NCBI GenBank assembly: GCA_020543525.1
Contig: JAHYIO010000039.1
Location: 372,001-436,000, forward strand
Direction: 5' to 3'
DNA from: Coriolopsis trogii
Taxonomy: Eukaryota; Basidiomycota; Agaricomycetes; Polyporales; Polyporaceae
Length of the DNA: 64,000 nucleotides
Positions 1 through 11,397 of the stretch are shown here, in pieces. Numbering within the stretch: the stretch's first letter is position 1; each line of letters opens with the position of its first letter. The position numbers and the translations under genes are program-made. The notes beneath the pieces were generated by a model. It was not told the DNA's origin, did not search any database, and saw only the letters and a list, made by a program, of their open reading frames with translations.

Positions 1-171
1 CGCACTCACATCCATCTACCATGGCTCGACGCCGCAGACTACCTCGACATCACAACAGCGCGTCTCCGCGAGATGGAGGCCTCCCGGGACATGGGCGACG
101 ACGATGACGACAATATGGAAGAAACATCCAATCCGGACAGCCAGCTGCGCCCCGACGACGCACCTGTGTGA
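1..171 (+). CDS. C-terminal end of an unidentified protein (enters from left edge)
   Basis: An open frame runs from base 1 for 56 codons to TGA at 169-171. The last ~30 residues are acidic, with a run of five Asp. No domain is recognisable. A guanine-rich tract and a possible LTR start follow within 200 bp, so this may be the tail of a retroelement polyprotein, but a host gene tail is equally possible. Confidence 0.3.
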   Translation, partial: RTHIHLPWLDAADYLDITTARLREMEASRDMGDDDDDNMEETSNPDSQLRPDDAPV

Positions 172-360
172 CCTGTTCCGGACACACCCCGGCGACGATG
201 TCCTCACGCTGCACCGCAGATGGGGAAAGAGTCGAATCGAGTCATCACGGTCCAGACTGTGCGAGTGTATGCTCGCTTTCGTACGTGGTTCATTCCTGCT
301 TTGTTTCACTTCCGCTGCCTTCGTAGACCGTGGACGGTCTAGATTTCAGTGGGGGGGAGA

Positions 361-1000
361 TGATGGGCAGCCCGCTGTGCTGAGCGTGCAGCCCGCGGAT
401 GTCAGTCAGCATCCGCAGGCGAAGCGTACAAGCCGGTGGGCTCAGTCAGCATCTCGCTTGCCTTTTTTGTACTATCCGCTCTGTCTCGTCTACGATAGGT
501 TCCTGTCGGTAGTCCAGGTCTCGTCTGGCCCGCTCTGTGTATTTTCTCTTTGTATCCGACCCCCTTACTCTCTTTTTCATGATCGCGACGCGTCGGCCAC
601 GCACCACGTGACCGCGCCCCTTCCATAGCGCCGTCGTGTTCGTCTCCTCTCTGCCTTCGCGTCACTCGTTCTAAGACCTTTCTGCTGTCCCTCGCTCCCC
701 CTGTATGCTGCGTCCTTCGTATATAGGTTGATCTGTAGCTACGGAGATATACATGTTCTAGTTCCCCTCCACTTCCGTGTGCGACCGCGACTTCGACCTG
801 TGGCTTGCGACCTTCGACCTCGACACTCGGCTTCGCCTCGTGTCTCGCGCTTCTACTCTCATCCTCTCTCTCACCCACTCATGTCCTCTCGTCCACGTTC
901 GGCGGACTCGCCCTCGCATCGTCAGTCCCAGCGGCGGGACAGACTCATCAACGTTGTGGGTTGATTAACTGGTGTCGGGGAGGCATGGTGTATGCAGCAA
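361..1000 (+). repeat. Candidate LTR of an older retroelement
   Basis: A purine tract (GGGGGGGAGA, 351-360) sits directly before a TG at 361, the arrangement of a polypurine tract and 3' LTR start. Pyrimidine-rich, gene-free sequence follows to about 985-1000, where a CA end could be placed. No second copy lies in the window, so the end is a guess. The Ty3/Gypsy element at 1025 inserted just beyond it. Confidence 0.33.
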
Positions 1001-1019
1001 GATAGCGCGCGAGTCGGAT

Positions 1020-1024
1020 GAGAC
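1020..1024. repeat. Left target-site duplication GAGAC
   Basis: These five bases precede the 5' LTR and recur exactly after the 3' LTR at 10914-10918. This is the duplication expected from retroviral-type integrase. Confidence 0.9.
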
Positions 1025-1398
1025 TGTAAGGATATGGGCGCTCCCATTACCTTTTTCGTACTGCTACGCTCGGCGCCTTACGCGCCTCTTTCTCTCTCTC
1101 TCTCTTGCTCTATTCTTCCTATGACTCGACTCGATTCCTTTTGCTTTCCTAAACACTCCTATTCTTTCTAATCTTACCAATCCATTCGGCTCCCGGCTAC
1201 TACACACCCGAGGAGCGTCTACATCATGTATATAATCTCTCTAGTCTCCGGGAATATGCCCCAGCTCTATCGAAGATACGACTTTGACCACTCATATCGC
1301 TTCTTCGACCAGATTGCTCTCTTGTGTTTCTCGACGCGACCGACTTGACCTCTCGCTCAAAACGCCCCGAGGCCTATCGGACGCCCGAGTTTCTCACA
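1025..1398 (+). repeat. 5' LTR
   Basis: 374 bp, TG...CA. It holds a CT-microsatellite near 1090-1110 and a TATA box at 1228-1236. It matches 10540-10913 except for about five substitutions. Confidence 0.95.
1228..1236 (+). promoter_or_regulatory. TATA box in 5' LTR
   Basis: The sequence GTATATAAT lies about 200 bp into the LTR, a usual place for the element's Pol II promoter. The same motif is in the 3' LTR. Confidence 0.6.
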
Positions 1399-1494
1399 TT
1401 TTTTGAGTGTTCTAAAATTTTTTTCGTGTCTCGAAGCTGACGCTCGCGGTCTGATCACCCGCCAGTTGACAGCTTCTACTCGAACGTTCACGCT

Positions 1495-3231
1495 ATGTCG
1501 ACAGCGACGAATGTTCGTAATAGCAAACGGACCTTTTCGGAGGCGGCCGTCTCCCTTACCGGTACCGAAGAACGCGTACGCCGGGAGGTGAGTTCGAGTT
1601 CGGGAGCCGAACTCGAGGGATTAGGTGAGTGCCCCAGTCCCATTTTCATCCCTCCTCCACTTCCTCCCGTCGAAGCATCGAAGTCTCGATGGTCGAAACC
1701 CAAGAAGAAACCACTTCTCGCTGACTCCGACAAGGAACTCAGCGAGAAGTGGGGTCTCCAAGGCTATGTTCAGAACAGGGAGTTGTCCGGAGGGCGGGTG
1801 ACACGCACTGCGACACGCGCGGCTCGTGAGAACGGGGATTCAACCCCTCGGACGGAGGGCGCGGTAAGCAGTATTCTTAGTAGTAGAAGCGGGGCGCGCG
1901 AGGATGACAACGCGGCGCCCGGCTCTCAAAAGACGGTGCGCGTACAAACGCAGCAACCGGCGCCCGAGCAGCAGGCCCCTGTGGTCAAAACTGCGCTCAT
2001 GGCTTGGAATAGCACAATAGGTGCTGGGGTGGAGACGCGCCGGAAAGGCAGTCGTCAAATGCACCACAAATGGACGGTAGTGGTACCAAAGAAAGGTCTC
2101 CGCCGATCGAAGCCCAATTCGAGTCTCCGCCTGACCGGACCCTCCTGGTTCGAAATGAGCATGGTAGACGAACAGCTCGGTCGTCTCCCAGAGGAATGGC
2201 CTTACTGTGAGCAGGCCATTCCTATGCTGCCGTCCATTGACAACAAAATGAGGGATGATTCACTAGTGGATGAGTTCTGGCAGGAGGTACAGCAGATTTC
2301 TGACTACTCAGACAGCGAGTACGATTCAGATTGGCAAACAGCCATTGAAGCCTCATTGGCCACAGCGCGCGCCAAAGCGCAACATGTAGAAATAAATAGT
2401 GACATTGAATACATACCTGTCATGGCGGCAATTGTAGAAATTGCGGACGACGACCCGAGACCTGCCGGCTCGGATGGACGATACACATCATCTCAGAAGA
2501 ATAAAAACGTCCCACGCAACGACGAACAGCGCGAGTTTCTACAGAGGTTCGCTAGTGAACAACAGTCAGACGGCGAGGGTCACACTCAACACAAACGAGA
2601 AACCGGATCGAATGCCCAGTCTGCCAGACACCCTAAGAAGCAGACCAAGGGCCGCGATCACGACAAATTTCGTCGTGAAGACTCGCAAGTACCTGAAGGC
2701 GGATATTTCCGGAAGACTACCGCTGAAGGCGGGTCCGGAGGGCGAGGTCCCCCCTCGGCAAGTTCGAGCTCTAACAGCAGTGAGTCAAGCGACTCTTCGA
2801 GCAGCATTTCGGATGAAGACTCGGACACTATATCGTCGTCGAGCTCAAATATCTCGGACCATGAGCATGAGCACCATAGGCGACACAGACGGCCGTCTGA
2901 AAAGACTCACAGGAAGCAACAAAAAGCGGACTCACGTCGCTTGAAGAAGGCTCTCACAGGTGTCAAAATCAAGGCTCCCTTTGTATGGGATGGTACGCCA
3001 AACCTCGACACTTTTGATCATTGGACTTACGAAGTGGACACATGGGGAGAGCTATCTGGGCTCGACGATCGTCTACTGCTCAAAATAATTGTTCAATTCA
3101 TGTCGGGCAGCCCAAGTCGTTTCTTTATGTGTCATGTCGCTACGAAACAGTCTGAATGGACTGTAAAAAAGCTGTATGAGGCGCTGTTCGACTACTGCTT
3201 CCCATGGACTACAAAGCAAAGCTCCGCCTGA
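1495..3231 (+). pseudogene. gag: gag, N-terminal part (frame lost at 3' end)
   Basis: A 578-codon frame. The first ~480 residues are low-complexity, charged and Ser-rich (a Ser/Asp run near codons 430-460). A folded retrotransposon-gag-like segment follows at about 495-570, with WDG, FDHW and LFDYC-type motifs. The frame ends in TGA at 3229-3231, but homologous gag sequence carries on one frame back (from ~3201) and joins the downstream frame, so a -1 shift separates the two halves. The shift could be programmed or a 1-bp deletion. Gag forms the particle that packages element RNA in the cytoplasm. Confidence 0.75.
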
Positions 3232-5129
3232 GGCTGGAACGGTCAGTGCAAGGCAAAAACAAAGTCTGAGACTTCGTATGAGACATACAGCAGTTGGCGG
3301 AGCGATTTCCCAATGTCACTGACTTCCAACTCGTCCAGATCTTCTGGAGGGGTCTGAATCAACCACTGCGACTCTATCTCATTGAGAAGGGCCTAGATCC
3401 CGAGAAAACTCCTCTGCATAAGCTCGTCAAATACGCTGTCCGCAAAGAAAACTCATATGAGGCGGCGCGACGAGAGGAACGTATGTTTGAGGGTCAGATC
3501 TCTGGGCGCACGTGGGGACGATTCTCAGGTCGAAACCGTGACCTGGAACCGATGCAGCGCACCAACGTTTCACTACGGTCCGGCTCACAAGGGACTCGGG
3601 CACAGAACAATAACAACAAGTTCGATAAACGAAGGGACAGGCGACCTGAGGCTCAAGGGGATAAGTCACGCACGTCGCGACCTCAGGAAAAGCTGGACAG
3701 GCCCCGTGAAAGGCGCAACGCACTCTCGAGGGAAGAACTCGACCGGTTGCGGGCGGAGGGATGTTGTTTCCATTGCAAAGAGGTCGGGCATGAGAGTAAA
3801 AACTGTAGACAGCGAAGGACGGCAAAGGCACCACACACAGGCCTTAGTGCAAGCTCCGTGAGATTCGCATCTCTCGAAGAACTTGCACACCGTGCCCGCA
3901 AAGCGAACGATGATACCATATTCGCCGGTTCGGTTTGCCTCATCATAGAGAAGGAAGTTGCCCAGGATCCTGCGGGGGATCCAGAAGAAACCGTCTGTCC
4001 ACCGCCTGCGATGGGCATCTTACAGCACTACAACGTTAGCATGAGTATTCCCGAGATGAGTACAGCGTCCACGTCGGCTGTTCACTCTCGACATACTGAG
4101 GGTGATCTCACAGGCTCGGAGGACAATAAGTTTGATAGTAACACAGATATCATGGCTGTTGATGTGTTGAACGGCCCTACCTATGGCTTATGGACTCGAG
4201 CACATCCGGATGACTGTATTGAATACATTCGTGCCTTGTTCTACAGCTACTTTGACCTGGAAGAGGCGAGTGTCGTTGGCATACTACCGGAAGAGCGCTT
4301 CTCAGTGTCCCCATTTGGCAGCTCAGGCGCTCATTGTGATGCATTTGCTGTTTACGACGATGCGTCACCGCGTGGATTCCCATGGGAGTTCATAGTGACT
4401 TGGGCTCAATTAGATGACCCTAGATGGGAAGTGAGTCATACCGTCCGGGAAGAGTGGGAAGCCTTTGTTATGGTACCTCAGTCACCAGCACTAGGGACTG
4501 GCTTCCCTATGTATCCTGGCATCACAGAGCCCGAAATTGGTCAGGCACTTTTACCATGGCTGTGGGCACACACTTCAGTATATCTCAAAGAGACTTTTTC
4601 TAACCTGTCCGGACGGGACGGACTGCTTTCTATTCATCCGGAGGGCGAGTCATATGTAATACAATCCATGTTGGACGATGAGAAACACACACTATCCCGG
4701 GCTAAGATCGTCTCTGAAAAGTTCAATTTTCGACAAGTACTGTCCAACATTCTCAATGCGGAGGATATGGATGAGGTAATGAGTCGATGGCAATCGGTTA
4801 TGCGTGTCCATAGACGTTGTATGAATGTACTACTTGGAAATGTTAAAGTTGGGAAAGGTCAGCGTAAATTGAAGGCTCGAAAGCCAGAGTTCGATGAAAC
4901 ACATATCCCAGCTATAGAGCGAAATGCCATGCAGCCGAAAGACTTCACACGAAAGATACCCCAGCCTATTGTGGTTGCGGCAAAGGTCAACGGCTGTGAG
5001 GTCCGTGCTCTTATCGATACAGGTTCAATGGCGGATTTTCTCTCGACTACGATAGTGGATCAGCTGAATCTCAATACGGAGGTATTGGTGAAACCGTTGC
5101 CTGTACAGCTCGCGGTACATGGCTCTTGA
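3204..5129 (+). pseudogene. gag-pol: gag C-terminus, zinc knuckle and aspartic protease (stops at 3267, 3279, 5127)
   Basis: In the frame of 3294, the end of gag is followed by a CCHC zinc knuckle (CFHCKEVGHESKNC, near 3770-3810). About 400 residues later comes a retropepsin active-site motif, ALIDTGSMADF, at about 5008-5040. Two TGA codons (3267, 3279) lie just before the ORF and another TGA ends it at 5127-5129. After that stop the same frame continues into reverse transcriptase, so this is one gag-pol frame cut by nonsense changes, each explained by CGA to TGA. Confidence 0.8.
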
Positions 5130-6308
5130 TCGAAGATTAACTGTTGTACAACAGTAGATTTTTCGTATCAGGGTATATCAGGCAAGCGGAGGTTTGACAT
5201 TGTCAATCTTGACAACTACGACATGATTCTGGGCACACCGTTCATTTTTCAGCACAAACTCGCGATTACTTTGAACCCTGTACAGGTACACGTCGGTTCA
5301 GAATCTCCCTTGCGAATTGAAGGTGTCACTACTGCAGCGATTACCTCCGCAGCGGCTGACTTACTCGACGACTCTCTAGAGCCTCTGAGAGAGGAACTAC
5401 GACAGGAGGCACAGGATCTTTGCCAGGACAGTGCCCGCACGGCCTTACCGCCGCTAAGAGTGATCAACCACACTATTCCATTGATAGATGAACACAAAAT
5501 CTATTCATCACGGCAGTCGAAGTGCGCTGATGCACTGAAGCCACTCTTTCGTGATAAAAAGGTGGACTACTTATGTTCAGGCCGATGGGAGCTCGCCTCT
5601 GGAGTGAATGCGGCACCCATGCTCATGATTCCGAAACCTCCTCAAGAAGACGGAGTTCTCCGACTGCGAACCGTGGTAGACAAGCGGCAGCAGAATGCAA
5701 ACACGCATAAGATGGCAGCGCCATTGCCTGATATTGACGGCATCCTACGGAATGTTGTGAAACATAAGTACCGCAGTATCATAGATGGCAAAGACACATA
5801 TGAACAAATCCGAGTCATTCCAGAGCACGTACCTAGGACCCTATTCTCGACACCGGATGGAACCATGGTCAGTCTGGTCCTACAACAGGGCGACATCAAT
5901 GGGCCGGCCACATACCAGTCGGTTATGAACCACATCTTTGCACCCTACATCGGAGTATTCATGGACGTATATCTGGACGATATTGTCATATATTCCGACA
6001 CAATTGAAGACCACTTGAAACATGTTCACACCGTGTTCGAGGTTCTGCGCAGGAAAAAGTTCTATCTCGGTGCGGACAAGATGAACTTCTTTGCTGAACG
6101 ACTAAAAATACTCGGACATGTTATTGACGAACACGGCATTGCAATGGACCCACATAAGGTTGACTCGGTTCTCAACTGGAAAATTCCAACAAATAAAAGC
6201 CTACTCAGTAGTTTTTTGGGTGCAGTTGGGTTCCTGGCACCGGATTGTGAGGGTATACGCATCCCTATGGGAGTTTTGGCTCCTCTCACCAGCGCAACGA
6301 AGCCATAG
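5130..6308 (+). pseudogene. pol: Reverse transcriptase segment of pol
   Basis: The frame reads on from the protease (first ATG 5223; segment ends at TAG 6306-6308). It carries the protease tail (LGTPFI) and the RT palm motif YLDDIVIYSD near 5968-6000, which supplies two catalytic aspartates. The fingers/palm region around 5590-5960 and the thumb region to ~6290 can be followed. The stop replaces a Trp expected before NWTQTCQ, and a second TAG lies at 6366-6368; both fit TGG to TAG. The enzyme would copy element RNA into DNA. Confidence 0.85.
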
Positions 6309-9300
6309 AACTGGACCCAGACGTGTCAGCGAGCGTTTGAACAGGTAAAGGAAAAGGTCCATACCTAGCGCAATAACCGATGGGTGGCCCTTGACTATTG
6401 TGATGGGGCTCCCATGATTAACCTGGTAATGGATGCGTCACTGACTGGGGCTAGTGGATATATCAGCCAAGGCAACGATCTCAAAACTTCGAAAGTCGTC
6501 ACTTTTTGGTCGGGAAAGTTCAATTCTGCACAACAGAACTACCCCGTACATGAGCAAGAGTTACTCGCAATAGTTGAATCCCTCAAACGATTCAGGCCAC
6601 TGCTTTATGGAACGACATTCCGCATATGCACAGATCATAAGGCTCTTGAGTTTCTGATGAACCAAAAGCACCTATCTCCGCGTCAGCACCGCTGGATTGA
6701 TGTTCTCAATGAGTTCAAATTCACCATCGAATACATACCTGGTGAAACAAACGTCTTGGCGGACGCTCTGTCTCGCATATATAGCGATGAGCCCCTGGGA
6801 ACAGAGCGAGCTCCATCGGAGTATGTAGGCAATGATGGCGCTGGAATACCACATATGTCTCAGAGCCTCGAGGTTCTTCGGCCTGTCTATACAGGTGCGG
6901 CGACAGTCATTGACTTCACACCGAGGCGATCCAGCCGATTAGCAATGAAACCTGTAGCAGAAGGCACATACCGGGCGATGCATCACGGCAGATCGAAGGA
7001 TACACAGCGAGTTCATGCTCCTATTGCAGGGATGACTGGGTCCTCGAAGCATGAGACTACCAGACCAATGAGTGAGCAGGGACAATATGCGCTACAACGG
7101 CAGCAGAAGCGACAGCAAAAGAAGGCGCATGATATAGTCATAAAAGAGACAAATACGCGGAGTATCATGTCCACAGCTGGTGAACTTGGCATGGAGTTGC
7201 CCAGCAGTCTTCGCGGTCGGTATGCAGAGGACACATATTTCAAGTCCATTGTTTTTAACCCTTACGCTCACTCGAAGTTTCAGTACATCGATGGTCTTCT
7301 GTATATGAATGACGAAGGACGACACCTCCTCTGCGTCCCGGACATCTGGATCGGCATGCGCAGGGTGCGGGAGATGGTTATACGACACGCTCACTCCATA
7401 CTCGCACATTTGGGGAAGCGTAAGACATTAGAATACCTACGCAGCGAAGTCTGGTGGCCGACAATGGTTACAGATGTCGATGCCTACTGCAAGACATGCA
7501 GTGTGTGCGCGACCACTAAGTCTGCAACATCAAAACCTCTAGGACTTCTCAAACCATTGCCGGTCCCTAGACGTCCATGGCAATATATTGCACTCGATTT
7601 TGTGGGCCCTTTGCCTCTCTCAGCCAATCGAACGGGTGAATATGACATGATATGCGTGATTATTGATCAATTAACTTCTATGGTTCATTTGGTCCCAACA
7701 AAACAGACATACGGAGCGGCTGAAATGGCCGAAGTCATATTTGAGAACGTGTACAAATTACATGGCCTGCCGGAGCGCATTATTAGTGATCGCGACACGC
7801 TCTTCACAAGTACATTCTGGCAACAACTACATTTGTTACTGGGCACTGAGCTACGGCTTTCGTCGGCTTATCACCCGCAGACGGACGGAGCAACTGAACG
7901 GGCAAACCAAACAATGACACAAATGTTGCGACAGTGCGTCCGACCTGACCAAAAAGACTGGGCAATTCGACTGCCAGCTATTGAGATGGCAATGAACATG
8001 GCACGCTCAGACACAACGGGTTTTTCACCATTTTTCCTCAACTACGGTCAGATGCTGCGGTCTGCAATTTGGTCATCCGAATCAGCATACCCAGGGGTCA
8101 CTCAGTTTGCTGAGCGTATGAAATCTGCACTCATGACGGCTCATGATTCGATCATTGCGGCCCGTACGCTTCAGACGGAACACGCGAACCGAAAGCGAAG
8201 GAAAGCCTTGTTTAAGGAGGGCGATCTCGTTTATGTGTCCACTAAAAACATGTCATTACCAAAGGGACGTGCCCGCAAGCTGGTACCTAAATATTTAGGC
8301 CCCTTTCGAATCCAGAGTGAGATATCGGAGGGCGCATCATACCGACTTGAACTGTCAGACGAGCTGAGAGCCCGGGGGCTCCATGATGTTTTTCACGCTT
8401 CTCTCCTACGGCCTCACTTTCCGAATGATGATCGACGGTTTCCGGGGCGGCAATTTCATCAGCTTCCGGGCTTTGGTGAACAGCCTCGAGAATGGGCTGT
8501 GGATCGCATCTTATCCCATTCGGGACAAGGTGCGGACGCTCAGTTCGAAGTCCAATGGACGACGGGAGATGTTACTTGGGTCCTATACCACGACGTTAAA
8601 CATCTACAAGCGCTACAGGAATACTACGAAGCATTAGGTATCTCAAATGCTCGACAACTCTCTGGTACACCCGGGAGAGAGAACTCTCCGGCTGCAACAC
8701 ACACGGTGGACGAGACTGCGGAAGTGATCGATGCGGGTGCGGATCGTCCTATTGAGGTATCCGCTCTCCGATTCACATGCGAGGAGTTGGTGAGCGGGGG
8801 CAGATCACGACGCCGCAAAATTTCTGGTGAGAAAGAAGCCCATAAAACACACGAGCCGGTGGTGAAAATGCGTTCCAACAGTCTCGTGCATCCTGCATTA
8901 ACCCCCTCGTACTTTCTCTGCTCTACTCTCATCATGTCAGCTGTCCCCAACCACTATAGCCCTGAGCAGCGGCTCGGCTGGGAACGCTATGCTGCCGCGT
9001 TCACCGACTGGCTAGCGCGGCGAGGCCCTTACCCTGGACCACCACCGCCAGGCTACATGGAGATCTTCCGGGTGCAGCAGCGATTCGCGCCGTGCCCGGA
9101 CGACTACCCTGAACTAGTGACCAACACGGTGCACAGGCACAACAGCACGACACTAAACCGTTCACATCAAAGCGGCATATCCAAAGGCATATTCACGGAA
9201 CTCCTCTCGTTCAGTCGAGAAGTTACCGCGAGCATGTCTTCTCTTGCAGGCACCGCTCTCACCGCTGGTCCTACTTCGTTCCGACAGCCAGCATTCATTG

Positions 9301-9584
9301 GGGACCGGGGGACAAGCACACAACCATGGCAACGCGGTGCTCATTTCAAACAGAGGTCCTATGGACGCTATCAGCCTCCGACTGACGCGAACGCCAGTTG
9401 CGGTCGACACCGTGGACCGAAGCGAGGATCCCGAGGTGGACGAGGCAAGAAGAAAACGGACATACCTGTTGCAGAAGTCCCGGAACAGGAAGACATATCC
9501 GCACCTCTTTGTATGGTCGATGTTGCTGCTGCTGCTACTGCTGCTGCTGAGCCTACGGCGGCAACTCCACGCGCTCAGTGTTGA
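6309..9584 (+). pseudogene. pol: RNase H, integrase, chromodomain-like tail and RGG-type 3' extension of pol
   Basis: Open from 6369 to TGA. RNase H shows DAS near 6430, an HEQELLAI motif near 6550 and TDHKAL near 6630. Integrase has an HHCC zinc finger (RHAH...CKTCSVC, 7380-7510) and a DDE core: LDFVGP (~7590), SDRDTLF (~7780) and an E in DGATERAN (~7885). A chromodomain-like module (WAVDRIL...WTTGDVTW, ~8490-8590) probably guides integration to chromatin. After this the frame continues for ~330 more codons, including a Pro-rich part and an RGG/Arg-Lys-rich part (GSRGGRGKKK, ~9424-9456), which usual Ty3/Gypsy pol lacks. It ends in Ala repeats encoded by a GCT microsatellite. Confidence 0.85.
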
Positions 9585-9910
9585 CATTCTGGATTTACGG
9601 CTCTACCGGTCCGGAGTTGTGCACACAACCTTTGTATGGTCATGTTTACCTATGTTTAGATAGCGCTTACTATAGGCTGTGTTTCTACTTACTATATACG
9701 GTTTTCTCTACGAAACTACTGTACATTCCCATGACCATATGGTTCCCTTGTCTTCCTGTGCGTTCTACAATGCACCGGAACATTCTAGACCTTATGTCTT
9801 ACTCAGAATACTCTCGGCTCTTACTCATACGCCGAGTACGGACTCTTACTCATCGCTCTATGGTTAACATGTGACTGCTTCATTCGCTTACTCATGCACT
9901 CCTCTCTCCA

Positions 9911-9918
9911 GTATATAA
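9911..9918 (+). promoter_or_regulatory. Internal TATA box in the element's 3' region
   Basis: GTATATAAGG lies in the non-coding stretch 9585-10164, ~250 bp before a small ORF. Downstream, two short segments are duplicated: GTCGTTCGCTCACTGACTGA at ~9949 and ~10066, and CTCTCTTTGTGTGACTTACA at ~10026 and 10091. It may drive a 3' transcript or be the remains of another LTR nested here. Confidence 0.4.
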
Positions 9919-10164
9919 GGCAGTCTGTTTGCCCCTCTGCTCTTCAGTCGTTCGCTCACTGACTGAAGAGTAAGTCTCACTCATTACTTATGCTCTACTA
10001 CACTTTACTTACTAGTACTTGTAGTCTCTCTTTGTGTGACTTACAGGTACTGGACTATGCAATATAGTCGTTCGCTCACTGACTGAAGATCTCTCTTTGT
10101 GTGACTTACAGTCGCTCCAAGCCTTCCAGGTTCAGAGTTCATCACTCAGGAGGGGGCAGATTCG

Positions 10165-10446
10165 ATGTCTGTGGCTTATAGTGGTGAGCCGCTTGATGAC
10201 CCGGTTAACCCTTTGGTTTCGGCTCTCACTGACGTTTTGATTGCCCTAGCATTGGAGTACACCACTCCGTCGGCAGTTCCAGTTGCTGGTCCTTCGAATA
10301 CGGAGGCACCAGTGGCACCCGCAGTTCCGGCGACCTTGACAAGCATGCCTGCGCCGGTTCCAAGGGATGTTGCAGGAGATTCTCCGAAGGAGGTGGACAC
10401 TGAAATGACAGACAATTTAGTGGATTACACTAGCGATCGGGAGTAG
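10165..10446 (+). CDS. Small accessory ORF at 3' end of the retrotransposon
   Basis: 93 codons, no recognised domain. The middle is Pro/Ala/Val-rich (about residues 35-70) and the end is acidic. It lies between pol and the 3' LTR and has its own TATA box upstream. Whether it is translated is unknown. It could be the C-terminal part of the 3' extension cut off by decay. Confidence 0.35.
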   Translation: MSVAYSGEPLDDPVNPLVSALTDVLIALALEYTTPSAVPVAGPSNTEAPVAPAVPATLTSMPAPVPRDVAGDSPKEVDTEMTDNLVDYTSDRE

Positions 10447-10539
10447 ATTCCCCATACTTCAAAAATGTCGTGGTGGACACGACGACGAAAAATGCAGGTT
10501 CGCTTGAGTAGGACTCGTTTGCGAGTCCTGGAGGGCGAA

Positions 10540-10913
10540 TGTAAGGATATGGGCGCTCCCATTACCTTTTTCGTACTGCTACGCTCGGCGCCTTACGCGC
10601 CTCTTTCTCTCTCTCTCTCTTGCTCTATTCTTCCTATGACTCGACTCGATTCCTTTTGCTTTCCTAAACACTCCTATTCTTTCTAATCTTACCAATCCAT
10701 TCGGCTCCCAGCTACTACACACCCGAGGAGCGTCTACATCATGTATATAATCTCTCTAGTCTCCGGGGATATGCCCCAGCTCTATCGAAGATACGACTTT
10801 GACCACTCATATCGCTTATTCAACCAGATTGCTCTCTCGTGTTTCTCGACGCGACCGACTTGACCTCTCGCTCAAAACGCCCCGAGGCCTATCGGACGCC
10901 CGAGTTTCTCACA
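10540..10913 (+). repeat. 3' LTR
   Basis: 374 bp, TG...CA, nearly identical to 1025-1398. A purine-rich GGAGGGCGAA (10530-10539) before it is a plausible polypurine tract. Confidence 0.95.
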
Positions 10914-10918
10914 GAGAC
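10914..10918. repeat. Right target-site duplication GAGAC
   Basis: Exact copy of 1020-1024, directly after the 3' LTR. Confidence 0.9.
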
Positions 10919-11397
10919 GCGACGCACAGAAACACAAGTCTCCCGCATCACGTGCCCTAGCGGATGCTGACCATGTCCTTCGAGGTCATTGAGCGCCCAT
11001 GCCTGCGGAAATCCAGCGTTTTCTCTGTGGCGACCACCGTCCTTGTCAATCACATAGATTCCACCTGCTATCTACCCTGAAAATCCATAATCCCATCAAT
11101 CCCTCTGGAATCCCACAATCGTCCGTCTGGCAGTGTAGACTCCCTACCAACGCCCTCGCTGCGTTGTCTCTTGTCCTCTACCTCAGCTGTTCTATGGCGC
11201 ACACTCTGAGCTCGGATGCTTCCCAGCGTCCATTCTCGCCCATTGTCTCTCGGCAAGAACCTCTCTAATGTCTCAAATCCTCTCGTTGCTCCGCCCGCAT
11301 TCTTCGTGAAGATATCTTGGACAAGTTTCGCTCGTGCATAAGCGGTAAGCCATCATAGATTCGTCCGGACGAGATTTTGTGGGACTGGACTGGGCAT
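10919..11397. other. Gene-free stretch
   Basis: No coding signal or known element was found. It is the right side of the retrotransposon's target and leads into a decayed CDC20 copy. Confidence 0.5.

Larger units (their letters stand above)
1025..10913 (+). mobile_element. Full-length Ty3/Gypsy LTR retrotransposon (chromovirus-like), coding frame broken
   Basis: The element is 9,889 bp, bounded by two 374-bp direct LTRs that start TGTAAG and end CTCACA, and flanked by the 5-bp target duplication GAGAC. Inside, in order, are a gag region, a CCHC zinc knuckle, an aspartic protease, reverse transcriptase, RNase H, integrase and a chromodomain-like tail, which is the Ty3/Gypsy gene order. The LTRs differ at about five positions by eye, so insertion is fairly recent, yet gag-pol carries five in-frame stops and one frameshift. 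This copy should be non-autonomous. No clear tRNA primer-binding site follows the 5' LTR. A purine-rich stretch (10530-10539) precedes the 3' LTR. Confidence 0.95.

Noticed and set aside
1399..1420. Primer-binding site after the 5' LTR
   Set aside because: The sequence is a T-run followed by GAGTGTTC, with no TGG start or clear match to a tRNA 3' end. Self-priming as in Tf1 was considered, but only a ~7-nt complement within the LTR could be found.
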